Shown: one piece after another, positions 15,907 through 23,508 of the stretch
Position numbering within the stretch: position 1 is the first letter of the stretch
Layout of the letters: each line of letters begins with the position of its first letter
NCBI RefSeq assembly: GCF_001421565.1
Contig: NZ_LMKQ01000001.1
Span: forward strand, 3,040,935 to 3,104,934
Length of the DNA stretch: 64,000 nt
From: Agromyces sp. Leaf222
GTDB taxonomy: Bacteria > Actinomycetota > Actinomycetes > Actinomycetales > Microbacteriaceae
Reading direction: 5' to 3'
Notes under the pieces: model-generated
Databases searched by the model: none
Told to the model about the DNA's origin: nothing
Seen by the model: the letters and a program-made list of their open reading frames with translations, nothing else
Position numbers and translations under genes: made by a program

Positions 15907-18024
15907 ATGACGAGCCGACCCACGCCGCCGACCGACGCCCCGAACCGGGGTCTGCGCCGCGACATCCAGGGTCTGCGCGCCTTCGCGGTGATCGTGGTGG
16001 TGCTCGACCACCTCGTGCACTGGCCGCGCGGCGGGTTCGTCGGCGTCGACGTGTTCTTCGTCATCTCCGGCTACCTGATCACGTCGCACCTGCTGCGCGA
16101 GCTCGAGCGCAGCGGACGCCTGTCGCTCTCGGGCTTCTACCGTCGCCGAATCCGCCGCATCGCCCCGGCGGCCACCGTGACGATCGCGGTCACGGTCGCG
16201 ATCTCGCTGCTCGTGCTGCCGCGCACGCGCGCCGTGTCGACGGCGATCGACGGCGTCTGGGCCTTCATCTTCGGCGCCAACTGGCGCATGATGCTCGTCG
16301 GCACCGACTACTTCCAGCTCGGCCTGCCGCCGTCGCCGCTGCAGCACTTCTGGTCCCTCTCGGTTGAGGAGCAGTTCTACTTCGTCTGGCCACTGCTCAC
16401 GATCGGCGTCTTCGCGTGGGTCGCGTGGCGGGCGCGCACCAGGGTCGCGAGCATCGGCGGCACCGCTGCCAACGAGACGATGCCCGGCGCCGCACGTTCG
16501 GCGCGACCCGCCGTGCTCTGGATGTTCGGGGCACTCGTCACGGCATCGTTCGTCTGGGCCTGCCTCGAGACCGTGACCAGTCCGACCACGGCGTACTTCT
16601 CGACGCTGACGCGCGCATGGGAACTCGGCGCGGGTTCGCTGCTCGCGGCCGTGCTCATGCGACCGGTCGTGCTCCCGTTCGCCGCCCGCATCGCGCTCGG
16701 CTGGGTCGGACTCGCCGGACTCGTCGCGAGCGTCTTCGTCATCGACGCCGCGTCCGCGTTCCCGGCGCCGGCTGCGGCCATGCCGGTGCTCGCGACGATC
16801 GCGGTCATCGTGGCCGGCACGGGTACCGCAGACCGCCGGTACCCGTTCGCGCTCTGGCCGCTCACGAACCGCGTGAGCACGTACCTCGGAGACATCTCGT
16901 ACTCGCTGTACCTGTGGCACTTCCCCGTGATCGTGCTGCTCGCCGCGTTCCTCCCGACGGACTCGCGCCGATACCTCGTCGTCGCGATCGCCCTCACGGC
17001 CGTCGCATCGGTGCTCTCCTATCACTTCATCGAGCAGCCGGTCCGCCGTTCACGCTGGCTCCTGGGCGGCACGGCGCAGGCCGACCCGCGGCGCCGCCGA
17101 CGTACGGCGATCCTGGTCTCCGCCGGCGCGGCGGCCGTCCTCGTCGTGGCCTCGCTCGGCGCTGCACGGCTCGCGGCGCCGGAACCGGTTCCCCCGGCCG
17201 CCGAGATCGACTCCGGATGCTTCGGGGCGGCGGCCTCCCCCGCATCGAGCGCAGACTGCCCGACGCCGACCGAGCTCACGGCGAGCGAGGTGCTGCCGTC
17301 GATCGACGCACTCGCCGACGACACCGGCGGGGGCTACTTCTGCTGGCGCACGCAGGGCGGCCCACTCGAGAGCTGCACGTTCGGCTCGGAGGCACCGGAT
17401 GCCACGCGCGTCGCCCTCGTCGGCGACAGCCACGCGGCCGCGATGGTGCCGGCCGTGCGCGAGGCCGCGGCATCCGAGGACTGGTCGGTCGACACCTACC
17501 TCGGATACGGGTGCCAGTGGCGCGACCAGCCCGCCGACAGCGACTGCGACACCGTCGCCGACGAGACGCAGGCGCTGCTCGTCGACGGCGAGTACGACCT
17601 CGTGCTCACGACGGCCGCCCGCTGGACCATCGACGATGCACCCCTCGACTCGTTCACGAGCAGGTGGAACGAGGTCGCCGCCACCGGCGCCCAGGTGGTC
17701 GTGATCGCCGCGGCGCCGACCGTGCCGGAGTCGAACTTCGAGTGCCTCGCCAGGGTGGGCGCGAACGTGGCCGAATGCGGCACCGATCGCGACGAGGCGC
17801 TGAACCCGCCCGACCGCCTGCTCGAAGCCGCGGCCGTCGCCTCGGACGGCGTCTCGACGGTCGACCTCACCGACGCCTACTGCGACGACGCCCGATGCCC
17901 GGCCGTCATCGGCAACGTCATCGTCGCGCGTGACGCCGCCGGCCATCTCTCCGGCACGTACTCGGCGACGCTCGGGCCGCTGCTCGCGGAACGGGTCAGG
18001 GCGGCCGTCGACCCCGCTCCGTAG
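15907..18024 (+). CDS. Acyltransferase-3 membrane protein with C-terminal SGNH domain (OafA/YrhL-like)
   Basis: This 705-residue protein has the standard O-acetyltransferase plan. About ten membrane segments over the first 390 residues carry RRDIQGLRAFAVIVVVLDHL (His of the acyltransferase-3 motif), GGFVGVDVFFVISGYLI, FYRRRIRRIAP and HFWSLSVEEQFY. A linker leads to an extracytoplasmic SGNH esterase-like domain with VALVGDSHAAAM (D507, S508, H509) and a C-terminal DAAGHLSGTYS providing the Asp/His pair. Such proteins move acetyl groups from the cytoplasm to exported glycans. ATG 15907 is the first start that fits the family N-terminus; its ribosome-binding site (GAGAG) is weak. The closest relative here is at 19464-21560. 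Confidence 0.9.
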   Translation: MTSRPTPPTDAPNRGLRRDIQGLRAFAVIVVVLDHLVHWPRGGFVGVDVFFVISGYLITSHLLRELERSGRLSLSGFYRRRIRRIAPAATVTIAVTVAISLLVLPRTRAVSTAIDGVWAFIFGANWRMMLVGTDYFQLGLPPSPLQHFWSLSVEEQFYFVWPLLTIGVFAWVAWRARTRVASIGGTAANETMPGAARSARPAVLWMFGALVTASFVWACLETVTSPTTAYFSTLTRAWELGAGSLLAAVLMRPVVLPFAARIALGWVGLAGLVASVFVIDAASAFPAPAAAMPVLATIAVIVAGTGTADRRYPFALWPLTNRVSTYLGDISYSLYLWHFPVIVLLAAFLPTDSRRYLVVAIALTAVASVLSYHFIEQPVRRSRWLLGGTAQADPRRRRRTAILVSAGAAAVLVVASLGAARLAAPEPVPPAAEIDSGCFGAAASPASSADCPTPTELTASEVLPSIDALADDTGGGYFCWRTQGGPLESCTFGSEAPDATRVALVGDSHAAAMVPAVREAAASEDWSVDTYLGYGCQWRDQPADSDCDTVADETQALLVDGEYDLVLTTAARWTIDDAPLDSFTSRWNEVAATGAQVVVIAAAPTVPESNFECLARVGANVAECGTDRDEALNPPDRLLEAAAVASDGVSTVDLTDAYCDDARCPAVIGNVIVARDAAGHLSGTYSATLGPLLAERVRAAVDPAP

Positions 18025-18233
18025 GCGTTCGGCGCCCTGCGAGGCGCGGCGAGAGGTCACGATTCGTGAACGGCATGGCCCCAATCCGAGGGACAGGGGT
18101 CGCGCGATCGCAACACGGCGCGGCTCAACCTCCCGCAGATCCTTGGTCTGATCTGGGAAAATGGCACGGGCGGAGCCGCTCCGGCCCCAGCGCCCGAGCC
18201 TCGATCGGATGCAGAAGCATGGTTTTTACGGGT

Positions 18234-18239
18234 TATTCT
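18234..18239 (+). promoter_or_regulatory. -10 element of the second acyltransferase gene
   Basis: TATTCT lies in a locally AT-rich patch, 58 nt before the TTG start at 18297. The 18025-18296 interval otherwise holds no gene that I can support. Confidence 0.35.
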
Positions 18240-18296
18240 GCAAGCCGCGCGGCTCGCGCCGCCACCACCACGGAACCGAACGACCAAGGAACCCGA

Positions 18297-19382
18297 TTGT
18301 CGACCACAGCCGAACCGAGCGACGCGCCGTCCACCGCGCTGCGCAGAGACGGCGACCCGGCCGACGGCCGACGAGACGGTTCCGACCGAGACGGCACGGC
18401 CCTCGCGACGCCCCCGCAGGCGGCATCCGACCCGAGGCCCACGGGCGCGCGCAGCACCGCACTGAACCTGCTCCGCGTCGCGACGGTCGCGACGATCGTG
18501 ATGACGCACAACTGGCAGGAGTGGTGGTCGGCCCCCTGGTTCTTCACGTGGCACACTGTGATCTTCTTCGTGCTCACCGGCTACTTCTGGAAGCCCGACC
18601 GCCCGCTCCGAGCGGACACCGTTCGTCGGGCACGCAACCTCCTCGTCCCGTACCTCTCGTGGCTGCTCATCGTCACCCTCGTCTTCCAGACGGTGCACCT
18701 CGTGAAGACCGGCTCCCTCGACGTCGAGTGGCTCGGCCGCGCCGCCTTGGGCGGCGCTCACGCAGGCCGCCCGTACTCCACGTTCTGGTTCATCACCGCG
18801 CTCTTCTTCGCGGCCGTGCTGATGCGCTGGCTCTCACGCGTCGCCCCGGCTCTCGTGTGGATCGTGGCGGGCGCAGGCGTCGTCTGGTGCGCGGTCGACC
18901 GCTGGTCCATCGCGACGATCCCGCTCAGCCTGGGTCTCGCCCTTCCGGCGATGGCGTTCGTGGCGATCGGACACCTGTTGAAGACGCACCGTCACCGGAT
19001 CCGGCGCCCGATGCTCGTCGGGCTCCTGCTGGCGGTGCCGGCGCTCCTCCTCGGCGGATTTGGCCTCATCGCGCCGATCAACCTGAAGTACGGGAACCTC
19101 GGCGACCCGATCCTCAGCCTGCTGATGGGCGCCTCGATCTCCTGCGGCCTGATCCTGATCGCCGAGTCGATCGAACGGTACCTGCCGATGTGGTCGGCCC
19201 GCCCGGCGGCCCTCCTCGCGGCGGTCGCGATGCCCGTCATCCTCGGGCACACGCTCGTGCTCTGGATCACCGAGCAAGCGGGCCTCGAACCGTCGAAGCT
19301 GACCTTCGCCCTGGCCTACGCGATCCCGCTCGGAATCGGGCTGCTCGTGACACGCACGCCGCTGCGTCGCATCCTGCTCTGA
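18297..19382 (+). CDS. Acyltransferase-3 family membrane protein without SGNH domain
   Basis: The protein has 361 residues. After a 60-residue disordered Ser/Asp/Arg-rich N-terminus comes a multi-pass membrane domain of the acyltransferase-3 family: ALNLLRVATVATIVMTHNW, WHTVIFFVLTGYFWKP, RNLLVPYLSWLL, STFWFITALFF and a C-terminal GHTLVLWITE. This pattern is close to fucose 4-O-acetylase-like enzymes. TTG 18297 is chosen because AAGGA lies 6 nt upstream; the frame is open upstream but without a ribosome-binding site. It ends convergently with the next gene across a hairpin at 19409-19458. It probably O-acylates a lipid-linked or exported sugar. Confidence 0.8.
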   Translation: MSTTAEPSDAPSTALRRDGDPADGRRDGSDRDGTALATPPQAASDPRPTGARSTALNLLRVATVATIVMTHNWQEWWSAPWFFTWHTVIFFVLTGYFWKPDRPLRADTVRRARNLLVPYLSWLLIVTLVFQTVHLVKTGSLDVEWLGRAALGGAHAGRPYSTFWFITALFFAAVLMRWLSRVAPALVWIVAGAGVVWCAVDRWSIATIPLSLGLALPAMAFVAIGHLLKTHRHRIRRPMLVGLLLAVPALLLGGFGLIAPINLKYGNLGDPILSLLMGASISCGLILIAESIERYLPMWSARPAALLAAVAMPVILGHTLVLWITEQAGLEPSKLTFALAYAIPLGIGLLVTRTPLRRILL

Positions 19383-19408
19383 CGTCCCACGGTCGGCGAG
19401 GCAGCCCG

Positions 19409-19458
19409 CCGCTCGTCAGGCACCGGTCACCGGTGGATGCGCGGCGACCGCCGAGCGG
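19409..19458. terminator. Nested hairpin between convergent acyltransferase genes
   Basis: CCGCTCG (19409-19415) can pair with CGAGCGG (19452-19458). Inside lies CACCGGTCACCGGTG (19421-19435), itself a 6-bp stem. The element fills the 81-bp gap between convergent stops and could serve both strands. Confidence 0.45.
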
Positions 19459-19463
19459 ACACC

Positions 19464-21560
19464 TCAGTTCGTGCCGATCAGGCCCTCGATCGGAGCGACC
19501 AGGTCGGGTGCGAGCGTCTCCGCGAACGTCGCCGTCATGTGGTGCGCATCGAAGTACGCGATGAGTCCGCCGATGACCCCGTAGCAGGCGCCCGCACCGC
19601 ACAGCCGGTCATTGAGGTCGACCACGGCGATTCGCGAATCGTCGATCGATTCGGCGGCATCCGCCATCGGATCGACGGCCAGGGCGCCCAGGCTGCTGTC
19701 GCACGCGGCGACGTCGTCGAGATGCTGCGCGACGCAGTCCGGTACGACGCCCTTCTCCGAGGCCGGGGTGTCCCGGAGCACGAGCACCGGGATGTCGGCA
19801 TCGAGCCAGGTGCGCAACGTCGTGTCGTAGGCCCCGATCGCGGCGACCTGCGTCTCGGGCATCGTCATGCCCACGAGCGGCGACGACGTTCGGTTCGAGG
19901 TCACCACCAGGTCGTAGTCGCCTTCGGCGATCTCGCCGATGGCCCGCTCGTTCCAGGCCGTGCAGTTCTCCGTCTGCGCCGGAGTCGACATCTTGATCGG
20001 GTCGAGCACGGTGTAGCAGAGGCTGATCAGGTAGGTGGTGATGGAGAGGTTCTCCGCCTCGGCGACGCGTTGCAGGGCCGGGAGCCAGTGCCCCGCGTGC
20101 GAGTTGCCGATGAGCGCCACGCGGCGTGCCCCTGGATCGGAGGTCCCGTAGTGACAGGTGGTCCAGGTGCTCAGGTCGCCCAGTACCCAGCAGCCGTCGG
20201 CGTACGCTGCCGACCGGTCGCCGGCCGCGGTCGCCGGATCCACGAGCAGTTCGTCGCCGTGCGGCTCGCACCCGGCGTCGCGCATCGCCGCCGCGCCGAG
20301 GCACGACCCGGCCGTGGCAAGTGCAGCCGCCGCACGAGCCTGCGCCTGCGCCTGCATGCGATCGGTCAGCGCGAGCACCCCGAGCGATGATGCGACGACG
20401 ACCGCCATGATGACGATCATCGCGACGAAACTGCCCCGGAGCCTCGTTCCGAACGCCCGACGGCCCCTGAACCGGTCCTCGATCCACCGCTGACTCGCGA
20501 ACGAGAGCACAAGCACGATCGCGATCGTCACGAGCTTGTCCGTCCAGGTGCTCTCGCGACCCACGATGAACGGGAGCAGCACCACCGCCGGCCAGTGCCA
20601 CAGGTAGGCGCTGTACGAGACGTTTCCGAGCCACTGCACCGGGCGGAGCCCCGCGAGCCGGAACGGGGAGCCGGCACCGGTCGGTTCGGAGGCGCTGATG
20701 ACGAGGACCGTGCCGAGCACGGGCGCGAGCGCGAGCCAGCCGGGGAACGCCATGGCGCCCGTGATGAAGACCGCCGCCGCGGCGATCACCGCGTACCCGG
20801 ACCAGGCGATGACGGCCGAGAGTCTCGGACGGATGGCGAGGAACCCTGCGATGGCCGGCGCGACGAAGGCGAGCAGCCCACCGGCGCCCAGCTCCCAGAC
20901 CCTCGACCATGTCACGAAGTACGCCGGGGCCGGGTCCGTGGCCACGAGCACCACCGACGCGATGAACGATGCAGCCACCAGGGCACCGACCGCGGTCCCG
21001 AGCACGGCCCTTCGGCGGCGGACCGCGAACAACGCGACCACGAAGAAGATGATCGGCCAGACGACGTAGAACTGCTCCTCGACCGACAGCGACCAGTAGT
21101 GCTGCACCGGCGAGGCCGCCGCATCGGCGGCGAGATAGTCGACCGACTCCGTGGCCAGGTACCAATTCTCGACGTAGAGCCCGGCGAAGATGCTCTGCAT
21201 CGCGGTCGTGCGCCAGAGCGTGGTCGGAGCGATGAGTACGGTCGCCACCAGCGCCGCGACGATCACCACGCCGCTCGCGGGAAGCAGGCGACGAATCCGC
21301 CGGCCCCAGAACTCGGCGAGCGCGCGCGGCGAGTTCGTCGGGGACGAGAGCAGGTGGGAGGTGATCAGGAATCCTGAGATCACGAAGAAGACGTCGACGC
21401 CGATGAAGCCGCCTGGCAACCGCGCGGGCCAGAAGTGGTAGACCACCACGAGGCTCACCGCGATCGCCCGGAGCGCCTGGATGTCCCGCCTCGGCGAGGT
21501 CGCCGACTCGCGGCTCGAGCGCACGCGCTCGGCACTCTCGATCGCGGGTGATGTGGTCAT
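19464..21560 (-). CDS. Acyltransferase-3 membrane protein with SGNH domain (GNSH variant)
   Basis: The 698-residue protein has the same plan as the gene at 15907. The N-terminal membrane domain carries RRDIQALRAIAVSLVVVYHFWP, GGFIGVDVFFVISGFLIT and HYWSLSVEEQFY. The extracytoplasmic SGNH domain carries VALIGNSHAGHW, and FDAHHMTATFAE supplies the C-terminal Asp/His. The first block reads GNSH rather than GDSH, a variant worth noting because the aspartate is often seen at that position. ATG 21560 is used because it begins the family-like N-terminus; earlier in-frame ATGs add an implausible Arg/Cys-rich stretch. It probably O-acetylates an exported glycan. Confidence 0.9.
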   Translation of the reverse strand: MTTSPAIESAERVRSSRESATSPRRDIQALRAIAVSLVVVYHFWPARLPGGFIGVDVFFVISGFLITSHLLSSPTNSPRALAEFWGRRIRRLLPASGVVIVAALVATVLIAPTTLWRTTAMQSIFAGLYVENWYLATESVDYLAADAAASPVQHYWSLSVEEQFYVVWPIIFFVVALFAVRRRRAVLGTAVGALVAASFIASVVLVATDPAPAYFVTWSRVWELGAGGLLAFVAPAIAGFLAIRPRLSAVIAWSGYAVIAAAAVFITGAMAFPGWLALAPVLGTVLVISASEPTGAGSPFRLAGLRPVQWLGNVSYSAYLWHWPAVVLLPFIVGRESTWTDKLVTIAIVLVLSFASQRWIEDRFRGRRAFGTRLRGSFVAMIVIMAVVVASSLGVLALTDRMQAQAQARAAAALATAGSCLGAAAMRDAGCEPHGDELLVDPATAAGDRSAAYADGCWVLGDLSTWTTCHYGTSDPGARRVALIGNSHAGHWLPALQRVAEAENLSITTYLISLCYTVLDPIKMSTPAQTENCTAWNERAIGEIAEGDYDLVVTSNRTSSPLVGMTMPETQVAAIGAYDTTLRTWLDADIPVLVLRDTPASEKGVVPDCVAQHLDDVAACDSSLGALAVDPMADAAESIDDSRIAVVDLNDRLCGAGACYGVIGGLIAYFDAHHMTATFAETLAPDLVAPIEGLIGTN

Positions 21561-21745
21561 TGGGCCGTATCCGGTCGTGGCGCGCACCGGAAGGCCGGCC
21601 GATTTCGGTGGGACCGGCCAGATTCTACGGCAGCGCGCGTGCGGAGCCGAATCGGAGCGGCAGCACGAAGCCATCGGGTCGCTCCGTCGCAATGGAACGG
21701 GTGACGTCGAATCCGCAGAGCAGCCGCAGGATCGATGACGTCGAA

Positions 21746-21774
21746 TTCGCAGAATCGGATCGGCTCGTTACGCT
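21746..21774 (+). promoter_or_regulatory. Promoter of the first CDP-polyol phosphotransferase gene
   Basis: TTCGCA (21746-21751) and TACGCT (21769-21774) are separated by 17 bp. The predicted start near 21782 would give a leader of about 17 nt that contains GGAGG (21789-21793), 5 nt before GTG 21799. Confidence 0.45.
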
Positions 21775-21798
21775 TCATCAGGCAGGTTGGAGGATTTC

Positions 21799-23481
21799 GT
21801 GACGGTGAACAGCGTCGGAACACTGCATGTCCCGCGCCGAGGGTCGCTAGGCAGGCGCCTGCGGACCGCCCGTGTCGACGAGGTCCTCGGTGGGATCGCC
21901 GCGGTCATCACCCTCGTGCTCGCATCCCTCGGTTGGAACCTGGCCGCGGTGGCCGGTCTGACGCTCATCACGGCGGTGATGCTCGCCCTGACCGTTCGGC
22001 GAGTCGTGCCGACGATCTCGACCTTCGCCATCGGCCGAGCGGTGCTCGTGATGGTGGCGGCATCCGCGTCGGCCGAGCTCTGGGGCGCCGCCTGCCTCCT
22101 CCTCCTCGGGCTCGTCGCCGAGGCGGTCTGCGCGCGGATCCTCCGGGCGCAGGCGCCCCTCGCATCGAACCTGCCCGGCTGCAGGCTCAGCGAGCCCCGC
22201 AGGCTCGGCGGCGCTCCCGCCCAACTGTCCTCGTTCGTCGCGATCGCGCTCGTCGCGTGGCTCGGGCTCGCCGGGGCGCCGTGGTGGGCCACGGCGATCG
22301 CGGCCGCTGCGCTCGTCGTCGTTGCGGTCCTCGCGGTGCTCGGGCTCATGCGGATCCGCGAACGGCGATTCGACGCGAGCCGCATGCGCGCCGCGCTCGA
22401 CGCGCTCGAGCCGGAGTTCGTCGTGCACTGGGACGCGCAGCCGTCCACCGCCTACCAACTGCGAATGTGGCTGCCGTACCTCGAGGCGCTCGGCCGCCCG
22501 TACTTCGTGATCGCGAGGAATCCCGACAGCTACCCCGAGGCGGTTGCGACCACCTCTCGGCCGGTGGTGTATCGGCCCGAGCTCGAAGACCTCGAGGACG
22601 TCGTGCTGCCGTCCCTGCGAGCGGCGTTCTACGTGAACAATGCGACGCGGAACGTGCATCTCATCCGATTCATCGGCATGCGACACGTGCAGTTGAACCA
22701 CGGGGAGAGCGACAAGGCGCCGAGCTACAACCCGTCGCTGCGCGCCTATGACCTGAACTTCGTCGCGGGACAGGCCGCTGTCGATCGGTTCGCCGCGCAC
22801 GGCATCGCGACGAACGACGACTTCTTCCGCATCGTCGGGCGTCCCCAGGCTGCGGAGATCGCATCCGCCGATGGCGTCGACACCGCCCCGCCGAAGGTGG
22901 CGATGTACGCCCCGACGTGGGCCGGTTTCCATGCCGACTCCGCATACAGCTCACTCGCGGCGGGCGAAATGATCGTGACCGCCCTGCTCGCCCGCGATCT
23001 GACGGTCGTCTTCAGGCCGCATCCGCACACCGACCTCGACCCGGCCCTGCGCGAGCACGCGAACCGGGTGCGAGACCTTCTCGAAGAGGATCGGCGCACG
23101 ACGGGGCGCGATCACCTCGTGGGCCGGCGACCCGAGCGCGAGCTGAGCCTGGCGGAGTGCTTCAACGCCGCTGATCTCCTGATCACCGACGTGTCGAGCG
23201 TCGCCGCCGACTTCCTCGCCTCGGGCAAGCCGTTCGCCGTCTCGCAGATGATGTCCGGACCCGAATCGGCTTCGGGGCCGCCCGAAGCCGCGCTCGTGTC
23301 GGGCGGCTACCCGTTCGGGCCGACTCCCACCGGGCTCGCGACGGTGCTCGATACGATGGCCGCAGATCCGCTCCGCGAGGACCGGCTCCGGCTCCGCACC
23401 TACGTCCTGGGGCCTTCCGGTCCGGATGCCGTCGACGCGTTCACCTCCGCGGCGCTTCAGGCCCTCGAACCTCGGCGCTAG
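21799..23481 (+). CDS. Membrane-anchored CDP-glycerol/ribitol phosphotransferase (TagB/TagF-like)
   Basis: This 560-residue protein starts with three or four hydrophobic segments (residues about 30-180), then a GT-B fold of the teichoic-acid polyol-phosphate transferase family. Visible motifs are LNHGESDKAPSYN, in place of the usual HGxxxK, VAMYAPTWAG, VVFRPHPHTD (about 402-411) and LLITDVSSVAADFLASGKP (about 461-479). TagB primes and TagF/TarL extends teichoic acid chains from CDP-polyols. GTG 21799 is favoured by GGAGG 5 nt upstream. Membrane anchoring and a single domain suggest a priming role at the bilayer, whereas the two next genes are fusions. That division of labour is inference. Confidence 0.82.
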   Translation: MTVNSVGTLHVPRRGSLGRRLRTARVDEVLGGIAAVITLVLASLGWNLAAVAGLTLITAVMLALTVRRVVPTISTFAIGRAVLVMVAASASAELWGAACLLLLGLVAEAVCARILRAQAPLASNLPGCRLSEPRRLGGAPAQLSSFVAIALVAWLGLAGAPWWATAIAAAALVVVAVLAVLGLMRIRERRFDASRMRAALDALEPEFVVHWDAQPSTAYQLRMWLPYLEALGRPYFVIARNPDSYPEAVATTSRPVVYRPELEDLEDVVLPSLRAAFYVNNATRNVHLIRFIGMRHVQLNHGESDKAPSYNPSLRAYDLNFVAGQAAVDRFAAHGIATNDDFFRIVGRPQAAEIASADGVDTAPPKVAMYAPTWAGFHADSAYSSLAAGEMIVTALLARDLTVVFRPHPHTDLDPALREHANRVRDLLEEDRRTTGRDHLVGRRPERELSLAECFNAADLLITDVSSVAADFLASGKPFAVSQMMSGPESASGPPEAALVSGGYPFGPTPTGLATVLDTMAADPLREDRLRLRTYVLGPSGPDAVDAFTSAALQALEPRR

Positions 23482-23508
23482 CCCCGCCACTCCAGAGAGA
23501 GCATCGAT

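Noticed and set aside
14791..17025. 744-codon minus-strand open frame opposite the methyltransferase and acyltransferase genes
   Set aside because: Its product is a charged low-complexity chain with no motifs, while the plus strand encodes two recognisable families.
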